Of a stretch of DNA of 64,000 nt, positions 21,887 to 33,200 are shown piece by piece. How positions within the stretch are numbered: position 1 is the stretch's first letter; the number at the start of each line of letters is the position of its first letter. The stretch spans positions 806,001 through 870,000 of the forward strand of contig BSDZ01000024.1 in NCBI GenBank assembly GCA_030268105.1, read 5' to 3'. The notes beneath the pieces were generated by a model. The model saw nothing but the letters and a program-made list of their open reading frames with translations. It did not search any database and had not been told where the DNA came from. The translations under genes were made by a program, and so were the position numbers. The stretch comes from Volvox africanus (taxonomy: Eukaryota > Chlorophyta > Chlorophyceae > Chlamydomonadales > Volvocaceae).

Positions 21887-24800
21887 ATGTCAGGTATAAA
21901 TGCGGGAGGAACTAGGCCAACGGCCCTCGCACTTTCATTCTCTACATATCCCGCACTCGCCGTCGCGGCTTCAGAGTGGCTTCATATGGGGTCACACAAT
22001 CACACGTATGGGCTCGCAATCGCTGCTGTGTCCGGAAATGCCAAGCGTACCGTACCAACTGTACCGACGACCAACCACCAAACAACCAACCGCCTTCCGC
22101 AGGCAGCAAATGGTGCTCACGAGAGAATCCCGCCAGGCAGAAGACGGCGAATGCCATTCCCGGGCTGCACAGCGACTGGGTTTCTGATAAGGTTCTGGCC
22201 ATGGCCCGGCCTTGGCAGTCGCACGTTGAGCAGTTCAAACTGCTGGAGGCGTTTCAGCATGAGAACATCGGGATGATCCTCAACCTTCAGGTGGGGTGGA
22301 GTTAGAGCGCAATATAGCGAAAACGCAAGGGAGGGCCTAAGAACTGGGAGGCAGCCCAAGAAACGTGACCCTGAGACCTAAGACACGTACAGCTCATGAA
22401 GGGGGTTGTATCAACAGAAAGATTAAGAGAAGAGTTGACAGGACTTGTAAGGACTGTAGATATGCAGTTCTCATTCTGCTCCCTTTGCATCTGCGGTAGA
22501 TATGTATTGCTTTTCCCTCCAAACGACATGACGCGATACAACACACTCGACGCAACGTTGCCACATCACGCAGCGCATCGCGTTGTGGTTGCACAAAATG
22601 ACGGTTCGACAACCCCCACGTCGGTGTGATGCCTTCGCTGCTGTTTCCCACTCAACATATTCTCAGGTTTTTATATAAACCTCTATTGGCATTGCCATCG
22701 CCGTTTGCCGTTGCCATGGGCTTGTGGTTCTCTGTGATTCCTCCACAGGAGGTCGGTGAGCACGCCAACTGCGGCCCCGGCAACCTGCCCCACTGCGGCT
22801 TCACATACGATCCGGAGACTTTCATGGCGGCAGGCATAGGGTATTACAACTTCTCCTGGCGGGACATGGGCGTCCCCTCCCTGGACCGAATGATGGATAT
22901 CGTACAGGTAGTAGTCCGCAGGAGGGGAGGAGGAGAATTCGGAGGAATGTGGTAAGGGTTTGGGTTTGGGACTTCGATGGGGGGTATGACGACCTGGCGG
23001 TGGTGTCCATACATGATCATGTTAGATTGCATGGCACACAGAGCCGACGATCCCTCCATATGAGACTGCGAGGACCGCGGTGCCGACTCCCGACTGCGAG
23101 TGAGGATGCGATGTCATTGTGAAATTTGATGAAGTACAGAACCAGAGGCGCTCCCCAGAATGTACCCATGAGGACGGCAGCCGGGCGAGATGGGGTAGGG
23201 GTAGGGGTAGGGGTAGGGGGTAGGGGTAGAGTGGTGGCCAAGAGAAACGGAGACCGCGACCTGAGCCACTAATAAGGGACTACGGTGATCACGCAAAAAA
23301 GAGATTGATTTTATCTTTTCGTTTCCACCCCTCCTTTGCGTCAAACACTTTCACACCAGGTCATGGATTTCGTTACCCGAGTGGAAGGCCGCAAGATTGC
23401 CGTACATTGCCACGCGGGTCTAGGACGTACCGGCGTCGCTATCGCCTGCTTCTTCGTGTTCTCAGGCCTGTACGACAGTCCTGAAGCGGCCATCGCTGCT
23501 GTACGTAAAAGCCGTCTCGGCGCCGTACAGACCAGTAGCCAGGTCGCCTTCGTGACCATCTTCGCTCAATATTTGCAGCACCTTCGGTGCGTGTTTCCAG
23601 TCGCGAAGCATTCAACCCCGCCCCGACCTCTGCCGCACAGCAACAGCGCCGCCAATATCACTGATGCGGATAAGATGGCAAAGACCGCTAGTGGCGGCGG
23701 CGGCAAGGGTTCGTTGGAGACGAAGTCCGCGCCTCCAGGGACGCTGCTTACAGACGGGCTTGTTGAAAGCAGGGAGACGGGCACTGCAGTGGTGGGCGTA
23801 TATTCATCGGGGCTTACCGTGACGGTGCCGCTACCGGTGCGTTATGCGATTATAAGGACCGGGTCACGAGTCGTCAGGAAACTCTATTTAAGGGGGGAGG
23901 GGAGAGGAGGGGAGAGGAGGGGAAAGGAGGGGAGAGGAGGGGAGAGGAGGGGAGAGGGGAGGGGGGAGGAACGGACCAACTTATTGACATACCCCGCCCA
24001 CACCAGGGAGGGCCCAACCCACCCACTCCACTCTCTCCACTCTCTCCACACATCCAACCTCCCCCACCCCGACCACTCCATCCCACACCACCCAATCCAT
24101 CCACCCCACAGTCTTCCACTTCTGCAGCACCTCCAGGGTCCGGCGGCGGCGACACCTTGACGGGGGCGGACCTGGGGCTGTCGCGGCACCTTCCCTGGAA
24201 CGACGCCTTTCAGATCGCGCCCGAACACGCGGCAGATTTCCAGCCCCGTCCTCCCCGCAGCTACCCCGAGGCACTGGCGCGTCAGGCCAGGCTCCTGCAC
24301 GGATTCGAACGCCGGGCGTTTCTGCGCCTGCATAAGGTGCTGCGGGTACCGTTCCTTCTGAGCGAACAGACCCCTCATGAACGACACATACAGACACACA
24401 CATACACACACACATACACACACACACATACACACACGTACAGAAATAAAAAATAGACATGGATGTGGATACACAGACACACACGGGCGCAAAGACAGAC
24501 AGACATTCGGACACAGAGGCTCACACAGAGGGACAGAGGAACAGAGGAACAGAGGGACAGAGAAACAGAGGGACACAAACACATCGACATGTTTTTAACA
24601 CTTTTCCTAGGCTTTTCTGTTCCCTTCTTCTCCTCCGTTATCATCCGGTCGCCCCCCGCAGCTGGTGAAGGAGGCGGTCTTCGCCCTTATAGCCGCCGCA
24701 CACGCCTTCCAGCCCACCACCCGGTCATCTACGAGAGCGCTTCTCTCGCTACCCGCCATACTCGAGGACGAGCAGGCGGGGGTGATACAGCGGGCCAAGT

Positions 24801-27639
24801 CTGGGGCCGCCGCGATGGCAGCGGCGTTAGCTGCTGCTGGCAACACCGGCGGCGCTGGTGGCGCACCCTTGGCGCCGCCGCTGCCTCCCAGCTTTGCCCA
24901 TCTCCTGTCGTACTTGATCGCCCACCACGGGCCAGCCCACGTTGACTCGGATGCGTTGACGCCCCTCATGGCGCATAAGGCCTATGCGGCTGCGGTGGGG
25001 CCACAGGTAGGGATGATGGCCTAGTCTTATGATCCTTACAACTAAGCAGTGCATAGCGCGCGGTATGATGTTGGATCTGACCTGCTGGAATGAAACGATG
25101 TGAACGATGAAGAAGACGTAGGGTTTTAGGGGGGTTTAGGGGTTAAGGGTTTAGGGGTTTAGGGGTTTAGGGGTTTAGGGTTTTTAGTAGATGATGTCGC
25201 CTCTGCGTCTTGCGTTTTGATACCCTTGCCCCCTCCTCCATCCACACGGGAGAGGGGAGGGAAAAGAAAAAAGGGTGGTGAATCTTAACGAACCCGAAAC
25301 GAAAAGGACAATGTGTTTCCCTAGTTGCACCGAGTGCCGCGCTTTGCCTTTACGTTTTGCGTTCCCAGTTCGTTGTCTTTGTCGTTGCCGTTTTCCCAAC
25401 TGAGTGAGAGAAGATCGAATATCCCCCGCCCCGGGGCATCCGACCGTCCGGAGTAGGGGGGGTATCCCTTTGAAGGGCGACTGTCGTTATGGCTTATCAT
25501 GTTGTAGGGTGACTGCCATTCTTTTTTTATAAATTTCATTCTCGGGACTGTCATTATGTCATCGACACACACTCGCGCGCGCGCGCGTGCACACACACAC
25601 ACACACACACATACACTCACCGAGGCACACACGGCTCATCAACCTGGCCACCAAATACGGTGGAAGCCAATACAAAGTCAACCCTTCTTCCTCCGGGCAG
25701 GTGGAGTCTGACGCGGTGCTGGCCGCCGCCTTACACCACCGCCATGAGCTGAACTCGGGCCGCTACGAAGGATTGCAGCGGGCGCCCTTGCTGGTGGTGA
25801 TCATGCTCCTGGAAGCCTTCTTCGCCAATTTCAGTGCGGGTGAAGAGCCTGCTTCGCTGACGGCCGGCTGCCTGTCAGTGATCTCTCAGAGCTACCGGGC
25901 GAGTCAGGGAGGGGGAAAGGAAGGGCGGAGAAGGAGGGAGAGGGGGAAAGAGGGTTATGATACGGCAAGAATATCCCATACTCTTCATCAAAGGGGACAA
26001 AATACAACTTGTGCGACAGAAAAGACAATCGAGGCACAAATGTTGAAATCAACGGCGACAAAATCAATTACGTCATAACACCGAACCAAAAGACAAAAGG
26101 AATAAAAGTAAACATTTAAGATATAATGTGCCAACGTACGTAACTCAACATACCTGCCAGGATGTCAGGACGCCGTTGTACGGACTCTCAGTTAAACCAT
26201 GTCTCTGTCTCTGGCACTAAACTTGGCGAAATCATTGCGAAATATCTTTCCTTGTGTCATCCTCTCTGCACAGGACTTGTTTAACGGTCAAATGCCGGCA
26301 CCGCCATCAAGACCCAGTACCGCGGATGGCAGTGGCAACGCAAATGTCAATGAGAATGGCGGCGCCGGCAACGCCGCCGCCACCTGCAATGGCTCCGCGG
26401 CCGCGGCTGGTGGTGTGCCCATCCCCGCCATCTCTCTGGAGTACGCTCGTCAGGCGTATGAGATCTTGGAGCCCTTGGAGACCCCCGATAGCGAGCTGCT
26501 GCTGGTGTTTGCGGCCATGTTGAGGGTTGTGGCGCGAGGCAGCGGACCGGGGTCAGAGGACGCGGTGGTAGAAGTGGGCAAGTGGGCGACAGGGCTGCTG
26601 CTGGGCAAGCTGAGCCGAGTCCCTGAGGTGGGGGGGGGATAGGACTCGGGTGGCTCGGGGTAGGACTAGGCGGTGACTGCGGAATGGGGGTGTGGGAGCT
26701 GGGTTTCACGGGTTTGGGCTTTTACACGAGCGGATATAGGCCTGAACCCACGTTCCCGTTTCCCTTACCTCCTTACCGCCAACCCAAAGACGCAACAAAG
26801 CGTTCTCGCTTTCTTCTCCTGGGAAATCATAATCAGGTGTCGTGCGTAAGGAAGTGAGGAGATTAAGCCCTAAGCCCCAGTTAAACAGCACTCCGCCTGC
26901 GCCCTACATTCGTCAGTGCCCTTGAGTACCATGAAGTACTAAGCATCTCACATAGTCTTGTCGTCTGGAAACCCGCTCGCTTGGCGCGATCCAAGAAGGG
27001 TCTTTGATTATCTCTTTTTACTTCAGCCAGGGAAGATCTGATAACACATCTGATAACACTTCCGACACTTTCCGGCCCTTCCATCGTACACGGCAGGCGG
27101 AAGAGGCAGTGCTGTCCTTCCTCTGGTACCTGGCTGGCCGCGATGAAGCCTACGCGATGTTAGTGCTCCTCAAGCGGCAACGCATCGCTGGTCTCCCAAG
27201 ACGCTACAAACCATCATCAGGCGCGCCAGATATTGCCGCCATGCTGCAAGCCACTGCTGCGTCGTTGGCTGTAGCAGCGTCACCCCCATCCCAATCCCCA
27301 CCCCCACCGCCAGCAGTCGAAGTGTCCACTGAGTCCATCTCCACAGCGACTGCAACGCCAGCGACGTTAGTAGCGCCGATGAGTGCCGGTGGAAGCTCCA
27401 CGACGGACGGTGGAAGCGCGCTGCCCTCGCCGGGGGCTAACGGCACTGGGGGAATTGCCGCTGCCGCCGCCGCTACCGTAGTTACCATGCAAGCCCTGCA
27501 AATGTCCCAGCTGCTGTCTCAGGACTTGCAGCAGCTCTATCAAGTGTCTTTCCGGGAGGCGCTGGGGGCGATCTCGACAGTGGTCTATCCCCCGCCAGAC
27601 GCCATGGCACGACTTAACGTGCATGACGTGTGGCGATGA
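21887..27639 (+). CDS. PTPDC1-like protein tyrosine phosphatase
   Basis: Exons read: 22103-22290, 22749-22907, 23360-about 23840, about 24128-24336, 24662-25006, about 25629-25887, 26274-26627, 27097-27639 (TGA). A first exon ATGTCAG at 21887-21893 would join in phase but is uncertain. The order of motifs follows PTPDC1: ENPAR, GLHSDWVSDKVLAMARP, ENIGMILNLQ, then GEHANCG, YYNFSWRDMGVPSL (general-acid Asp loop), then the active site HCHAGLGRTG (CX5R, about 23409), then RLLHGFERR downstream as in animal PTPDC1. It should remove phosphate from phosphotyrosine, perhaps at cilia or centrosomes as reported for the animal protein; that role is inference. The C-terminal part is Ala/Gly/Ser-rich with helical segments. 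The exon 3 to 4 boundary is not solved, because an intron of purine repeats lies between them. The exon 6 donor may be GC rather than GT. Confidence 0.88.
23195..23231 (+). repeat. (GGGGTA)n G-rich simple repeat in intron
   Basis: Six or seven copies of GGGGTA in the second intron of the phosphatase gene; four or more G-runs make a G-quadruplex plausible on the sense strand. Confidence 0.8.
23886..23990 (+). repeat. Purine minisatellite plus tag, copy 1
   Basis: About seven 10-11-bp units of GGGGAGAGGA followed by the unique tag AACGGACCAACTTATTGA. The same tag and tract occur in reverse complement at about 39757-39813. It lies in the intron between exons 3 and 4 of the phosphatase gene. Confidence 0.8.
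24386..24438 (+). repeat. (ACAC)n microsatellite
   Basis: ACACAT/ACAC repeats just inside the intron after exon 4 of the phosphatase gene, followed by an ACAGAGG-type tract to about 24590. Confidence 0.85.
25118..25188 (+). repeat. Interstitial telomere-like repeats (TTTAGGGG)n
   Basis: About eight degenerate units of TTTAGGGG/TTTAGGG in one orientation within the intron after exon 5 of the phosphatase gene. Volvox and Chlamydomonas telomeres are TTTAGGG and TTTTAGGG. It is internal, flanked by exons of one gene, and so not a chromosome end. Confidence 0.85.
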
Positions 27640-30273
27640 CAGCGGTATTGGCGGTTGCGGTATTGGCGGCACACGCGTGCGGTATGCGGAATATGCGATG
27701 CTTTGTATGTGTGATATTTGTTGTGAATTTGCTGCGTGATTAACCATATTGGATGGAGAATGGGCGCCCCTGTCTGGCCGCTTTACTGTGTCCAATAATG
27801 CGCGGATTTGGGAAAGGGGGGTTTACGGGGAATGGAGTCTCTTCTGCTTCGGAATGGTGGGATTTGGGTCACTGGCGCTACTGACGTGGCAGTGGGAAGC
27901 GGCTGACACTAAGTCAGTGGGTGAGCACTGAGCAGTCAAGCGGGTCGGGGGTTCTGAGCCGTAAGAATTGGACAATGAACCCGGTGGGGGACTGGACGTG
28001 AGCTGTGCAGGTGGGGATGGAGTGGAGATCTTGGGTTTTTAACAAAGCAGGCGGACGGTGATTATTGGGAGACACTGAATTAATTGCGCAATGCCGCGGT
28101 GGCGTGTGAACCGTCGCGTGCATGTAGGCGAGGAAGCTCACGAGCGTCACTAGACACAGGGCCTACATGTGGACGGTAACAGCGATTAGGTAGTGCAGGT
28201 GAGGGAGAGCTCCGGAGGCAGTGTGGCAGCTGAAATTTTATAAGGATAGGCTATTCGGTTTGGTGGTTAAGTTGTTGTGCGCCATTTCCAGTGTAGACGA
28301 CATCTACACTCAATATAGATAAAAAATTGTGAGATAGATAGGCAGGATCGATAAGTGAGGGCCTTGTATTGGTGCTTTATAACGGAGGACGTGTGCTCGA
28401 AGGACTGACGGACAGACACCGATTGGTACGGGCTTTGAGGACGACTGTGGACTTGCCTCCTTCGGTGCCTGTCAAAGATGCCTTTTGAATGCACAAACAC
28501 AAACACAAACACAAACACATGCACATGCACATGCACATACGCGCGCGCTGCTGCTGATAACAAGGCTGATTCCCCAAAAGCGTTCCCAACGACTCTCATT
28601 CGCAACCCTCATCGACTGCCAGTCATGTTCTTAAGTGCCACACCAGTGCCCATCTGGTTATTATTGGCACATCGGATAGTACGAGACTTGGGGTGGGTGG
28701 GGAGCGAGGTGAGGTTCGCTGGGCTTCAGCCCCGCTACTTCCACCCCCACTTCCTCCGAATGTATCCCCGATTAGAGAAGTGTAGTCCGATTACATAGAC
28801 TTTTAGTCAACAACACGTCAGAACACCGTTGAGAATGTCCAGGAAAAGTTAACCAAAACGTTTTACTATCTGGACAGAGTTTGTCACCCGTTATGACCTA
28901 TTCTCATTTTGCAATGCGATTTCTTAAAAATTATGCCGCCTTTCCGGAAACATTTGTTTGCAAGGCCATTAGTTATTTTGGTGTGGAACAGCGCTAGCGA
29001 ACATCTTGAGTTTATTTGCGGCGATCGATAGAATTCTGGCAGGCAGGGGCGCCCAAATTCCGTTGGCTGCTTATGACGTTGGGGTCACTTTTTCTTCCTT
29101 TAGTGTTAAGGGATGTTTTTGCACGGATGGTAAAACTCATCGCCTATCACGGCCTACTTTTCTGTTTTGGCAACAAGTGGTTCGAGGCCTGGATCCCGGA
29201 CGCTATCAGCGGTATGATATTTGCGACGTCCGAAGAACAACTGAACAGCCGAGGTATTTTGCTGCTGCTGTTACTCTCACTGGGCCCCCGGAAAATCCGA
29301 AGCCACCTCGATTTGTTGAGAAAAAAGCTGCTGGCAATCCGGATCAAATTTGTGATAACCGCTGATAATCAATTCTGGCACTCAGAGCTATACAGGGGAT
29401 AAACAACTCTCAGAGCCATCTTAGACCACTAGTTACAATACGGATACCTGCATGCATACACATACACATACACATATACCCCCATAGTCGCCCATATGCG
29501 CCACAAAACGCCAAGAAACTGAAACCTAATGTGGAATACAAGCAAACATAAGAAGTAATAAAAACCAGCCTCCTCCTCCCCGCGGTCTCTCACTGTCCAT
29601 CGCCACGGCTACATTCCCCCACTGCTCCAAAGTTCCCTCGCCCCGAACGACTCCTTTGCAAAGAACTCCTCTCATCCCCGCGCTCCTGCTCCCGTTCCCG
29701 TTCCCCTTAATGGCCCCGTTCCCGTTCCCACCCTCCATCAACCTACTGTCAACCACCTGCATAATGACGACACACAAGTGCTTGCTGATAAAGGCTCCAT
29801 CCGAGAAACATGTACTAGTGTGTTCTCTAGAGCCGCCCTCTAACCACAACCATACGTATAGCCCTACCTGTGTTGTTGGCAGCCGACGGAATATGCACGA
29901 CTGCGAACCACCACCACCAACGCAGTGCATCCTTTGGCACGCTGTATATATGCTGCTGTACGATATAAGCTTTAGAGGACGGAGGAGCGGAGGGGAAGCA
30001 AGAGCATCTGGGTAAGTAAGCTGGCTGGGAAAGGAACGAGAGTGAGTTTATTGCATCCATGTTCCCTCGTCCAGAAGCAGATCCTGAATGAGTATATGTA
30101 TATTCATGTGTATATACCAACTCCCCTGCGTGATTGCTCCTCCTGGGATACCGCCGTGTACACCCGCAGCGTGCCCGCTGACCAGGTGCTTGCCCTTTAC
30201 CTCCACCAACCCCGCCAAAGATCACTGTTGTCCCTATAAAGGCGAAGGTGGCCTCTGTTGACTCCACCAACTG
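27640..30273. other. Intergenic between convergent genes
   Basis: It holds the 3' ends of the phosphatase gene (+) and the FIST gene (-). A (CAAACA/CATGCA)n tract lies at about 28493-28540 and TACACA repeats at about 29455-29480. A 128-codon ORF at 29016-29402 (+) is hydrophobic and Leu-rich, but the overlapping frame is equally open and there is no domain or splice support, so I do not call it a gene. Confidence 0.4.
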
Positions 30274-33200
30274 CTACTGCTGTTCTGGCTGCTGCTCGGG
30301 GGACTGCTCCGAAGCCAACGGCGGCGGCGGCGGCGGTGGAGCTGGCGAGGATGATGTGGTGAAGGCAGCAGCGGAGCCGCTGGCCTCACCGGCGCCGACT
30401 GGCGGCAGCAGGTCAGTGGGAGCGGTAAGGTGGAGGACGCCGACAGCGCATGTGAAGCCGTGAAGGTGAGTGGTATTGCCCACTCGCCCGATCTCACCTG
30501 CAGAGCCGCAGCAGACCGACCCACGCGTCACACAAACTGCCCAGTATGTGAATGGCGTACACAGCACATACATATTTAACGAGATTAGGACTCGAATTTT
30601 TATATTCTGCCGGTTGGAACCTTAACTATTTCTTCAATTTAATAAATTTGTTCCGCAACCTCGGCAGTGGATCCTAATAAATGTTTTTCATCATCCCGAA
30701 CGCATGATTGCATTTCCACTCTTATTTTGCACTGCGATTGGCTAAGTGGTTGTTATTACGTAAGTAATCGTCATTACGTTAACACACAAAAATTAAAACA
30801 AGTTTTTTTATTGAAATTCGGAAAAGTTAAGAAATCAGGAACAACAAAAATATTTGTCATCATCCTCAAACTCACCGTTGCACTGGAAGCCTGCACATGG
30901 CACCGACACGTACGATGACATTGTACGGGCGTCGTACGAATCCTCGCCGTACAATCCTGATCCGCGGCCGTTGCACGTGAACATGAGCATGCCGAAGGGT
31001 GGCGCCTGCTGCTCCGTACTCCCCTGGAGCAATGACTGTGCGTCATTGGGGGTAACGTGAAGGGCGTGTGTATCTGTGTGCATCTGTGTGTGTGCGTGTG
31101 TTTGTGTTGGTGGTGATGATGGTCTATAAAAAACACCTCGGGACCTGACGGCGGGTGATATGTCCGGAAGAAACCGTGACTTCAGAGACACGATTACAGA
31201 AACGTGGCAATGGGGTCTCTCCGGGCAAGTCTGGTTGTGGAGCTTTGCCCTGGGCTTGGGAGCTGAGCTTGCGGGGTTCAGGTCGATTTATGGGGAAGAC
31301 CCCCTTTCCCCCCCCCCCCAAACACACACGCATCCTAGGGTACCAAAGAAGGAGATAAAGTAACATAACACATGTTGTGGAGGCCCTGGCGGTCGGTACG
31401 ACAAAAACCTCGTACCTGTAACTGCTTGCGTTTGTACGACAATCCGTGCGAGGCCAGATCCTCCTGGGCGCCCTGCTTATCTCGGACCTCGGGTTGCGTA
31501 TGAGGGGAAGAAGGGTGGGTACGTTGGGTGGGTGGAGGGTTAGAGGCTGAAGGGTTAAGGCCCGAACCCGACACTTCCGTACTTACGAGCAAAATGGGTC
31601 ATTGGAACTAAGCAAGTCAGAATGTGGGGCTGAGCACCACCTGATTTACCACAACCCTATCATGTACCATCATCCAAAAGAATAAGAGTAATATGCCGTA
31701 CATCGTATTGTCTCATACACTTTTGTACATCACAAGGTCGTACACGCTGTCGTACACCACGTACCATGAAACGGACTCGTTGGCCGGGCCTCATATACTC
31801 TCCCACCACAAGGCACTGCTCGGAATCGAACCCTCGTAGAGCGCGTATCAGGAAGTCCTGTGTGCGTGTGTGTGCGTGTGTGTGTGTGTGTGTTAAAGGG
31901 GTTGGGTGGGGCGGGGCGGGATATCAATGTAAAGAATCCAAAATCCCAGATTCATTCAACGACAATGGCAAAGATGTCTGTCTTGATAAGCAGGAAGCTC
32001 GGGTGGCACCTCCCGCACACCCCTCCGATCGTCCCCCCACATCAGCAGTACAAAGTGCTGTCTCGTCCAGTCGCCTCCCCTCCCCCCTGCCCCTCCCGCT
32101 GGCCGTTGAAACCTGTGTCGGGATCACCTATACCCTGAAAATCTACAATCAAATGAAAAATGAAGTTATTATTGCTAAATTAAAAAAGCAAGTTCTTGAA
32201 TTTGAAATTAACCCTAAAATTAATAATTAAAAAAGTGGCAACTCGTTTGTGGTAATTTCCCTCGCTCCCCGAGGACCCCAATCTCATTTTATCAATTGAT
32301 AACTTCACAAACCCTTTTTCCCAACCCAGGATAAGGCCCCGCGTCGTTTCCCCCCATCCCGCCATGTAACATAAGGCCCAACCTGTGGCTCCAGGGAGCT
32401 CTTGAGCCCTTCTGGGGCCACTCCCACCGTCAGGTTCGCGACCGTGCGCCTGAGCTCGACTTCGGACATACCGCTCAGCACTGACTGCGGGGGTGAGGGT
32501 TGTCCGGGTAATGCGTGTTTGTGTGTGTGTGTGTTGGGGGGGGGGGTTGATTGAGTGTGTGTGTATGTGTGCATGTGTGCATGTGTGTATGTGTGAGGGG
32601 GGGGACGTATTAGATGGGGAGTGTGAAGGGGGGGTAGGGGTTATCGATACACAGCACAAATCCACCGGTGCCATCCCCACCATCCCCACCTGCAGTTCGA
32701 TCTGGAAAGCCTCCAGCGCCGGCAGCGTCTTCCCCCGGACCACCTCCTCGCTGGACAGAGCCATCACGTGCGTGGGGCTCCCTGGAGCGACCTTTTCCAC
32801 CGTCCACGTGGTGGAGCTGAGCGGCCGGCAACCCTGGGGGAGAGGTGTGTAGTGGAGGGGTGTGTAGTGGAGGGGTGTGAGGGGGAGGGGTTGAGGGAAA
32901 GGTGTGAGAGGAGGTGAGGGAGAGGGGGAGAGGAGGAGGCTTTAGGAAATAAGGTGACTCCTTCAGCGAGAAAGAGTCACGTACGATGATCGAGACGTGT
33001 TCATGCAGCCGAAGTAGTACCAGGGTCCCACCGACCCACGGGCCCACCGACTTAATGCGGCCCACCACTCACCTGCGCAATCATGAGGTCCATCTGCACC
33101 TCCCCGTGAATCGACATAACGGCAGCACCGCGAGTGTACACTGATGAACTGCCCTCGCCGCCACCACTGGCATTGCCGGCAGTTGGGATCCGTGGGTCAG

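Noticed and set aside
29016..29402. 128-codon hydrophobic ORF
   Set aside because: The overlapping frame is open over the same stretch; no splice sites or domain; probably chance.
31815..31835. GGAATCGAACCC, resembling the complement of a tRNA B box
   Set aside because: No T-stem pairing or cloverleaf can be formed around it.
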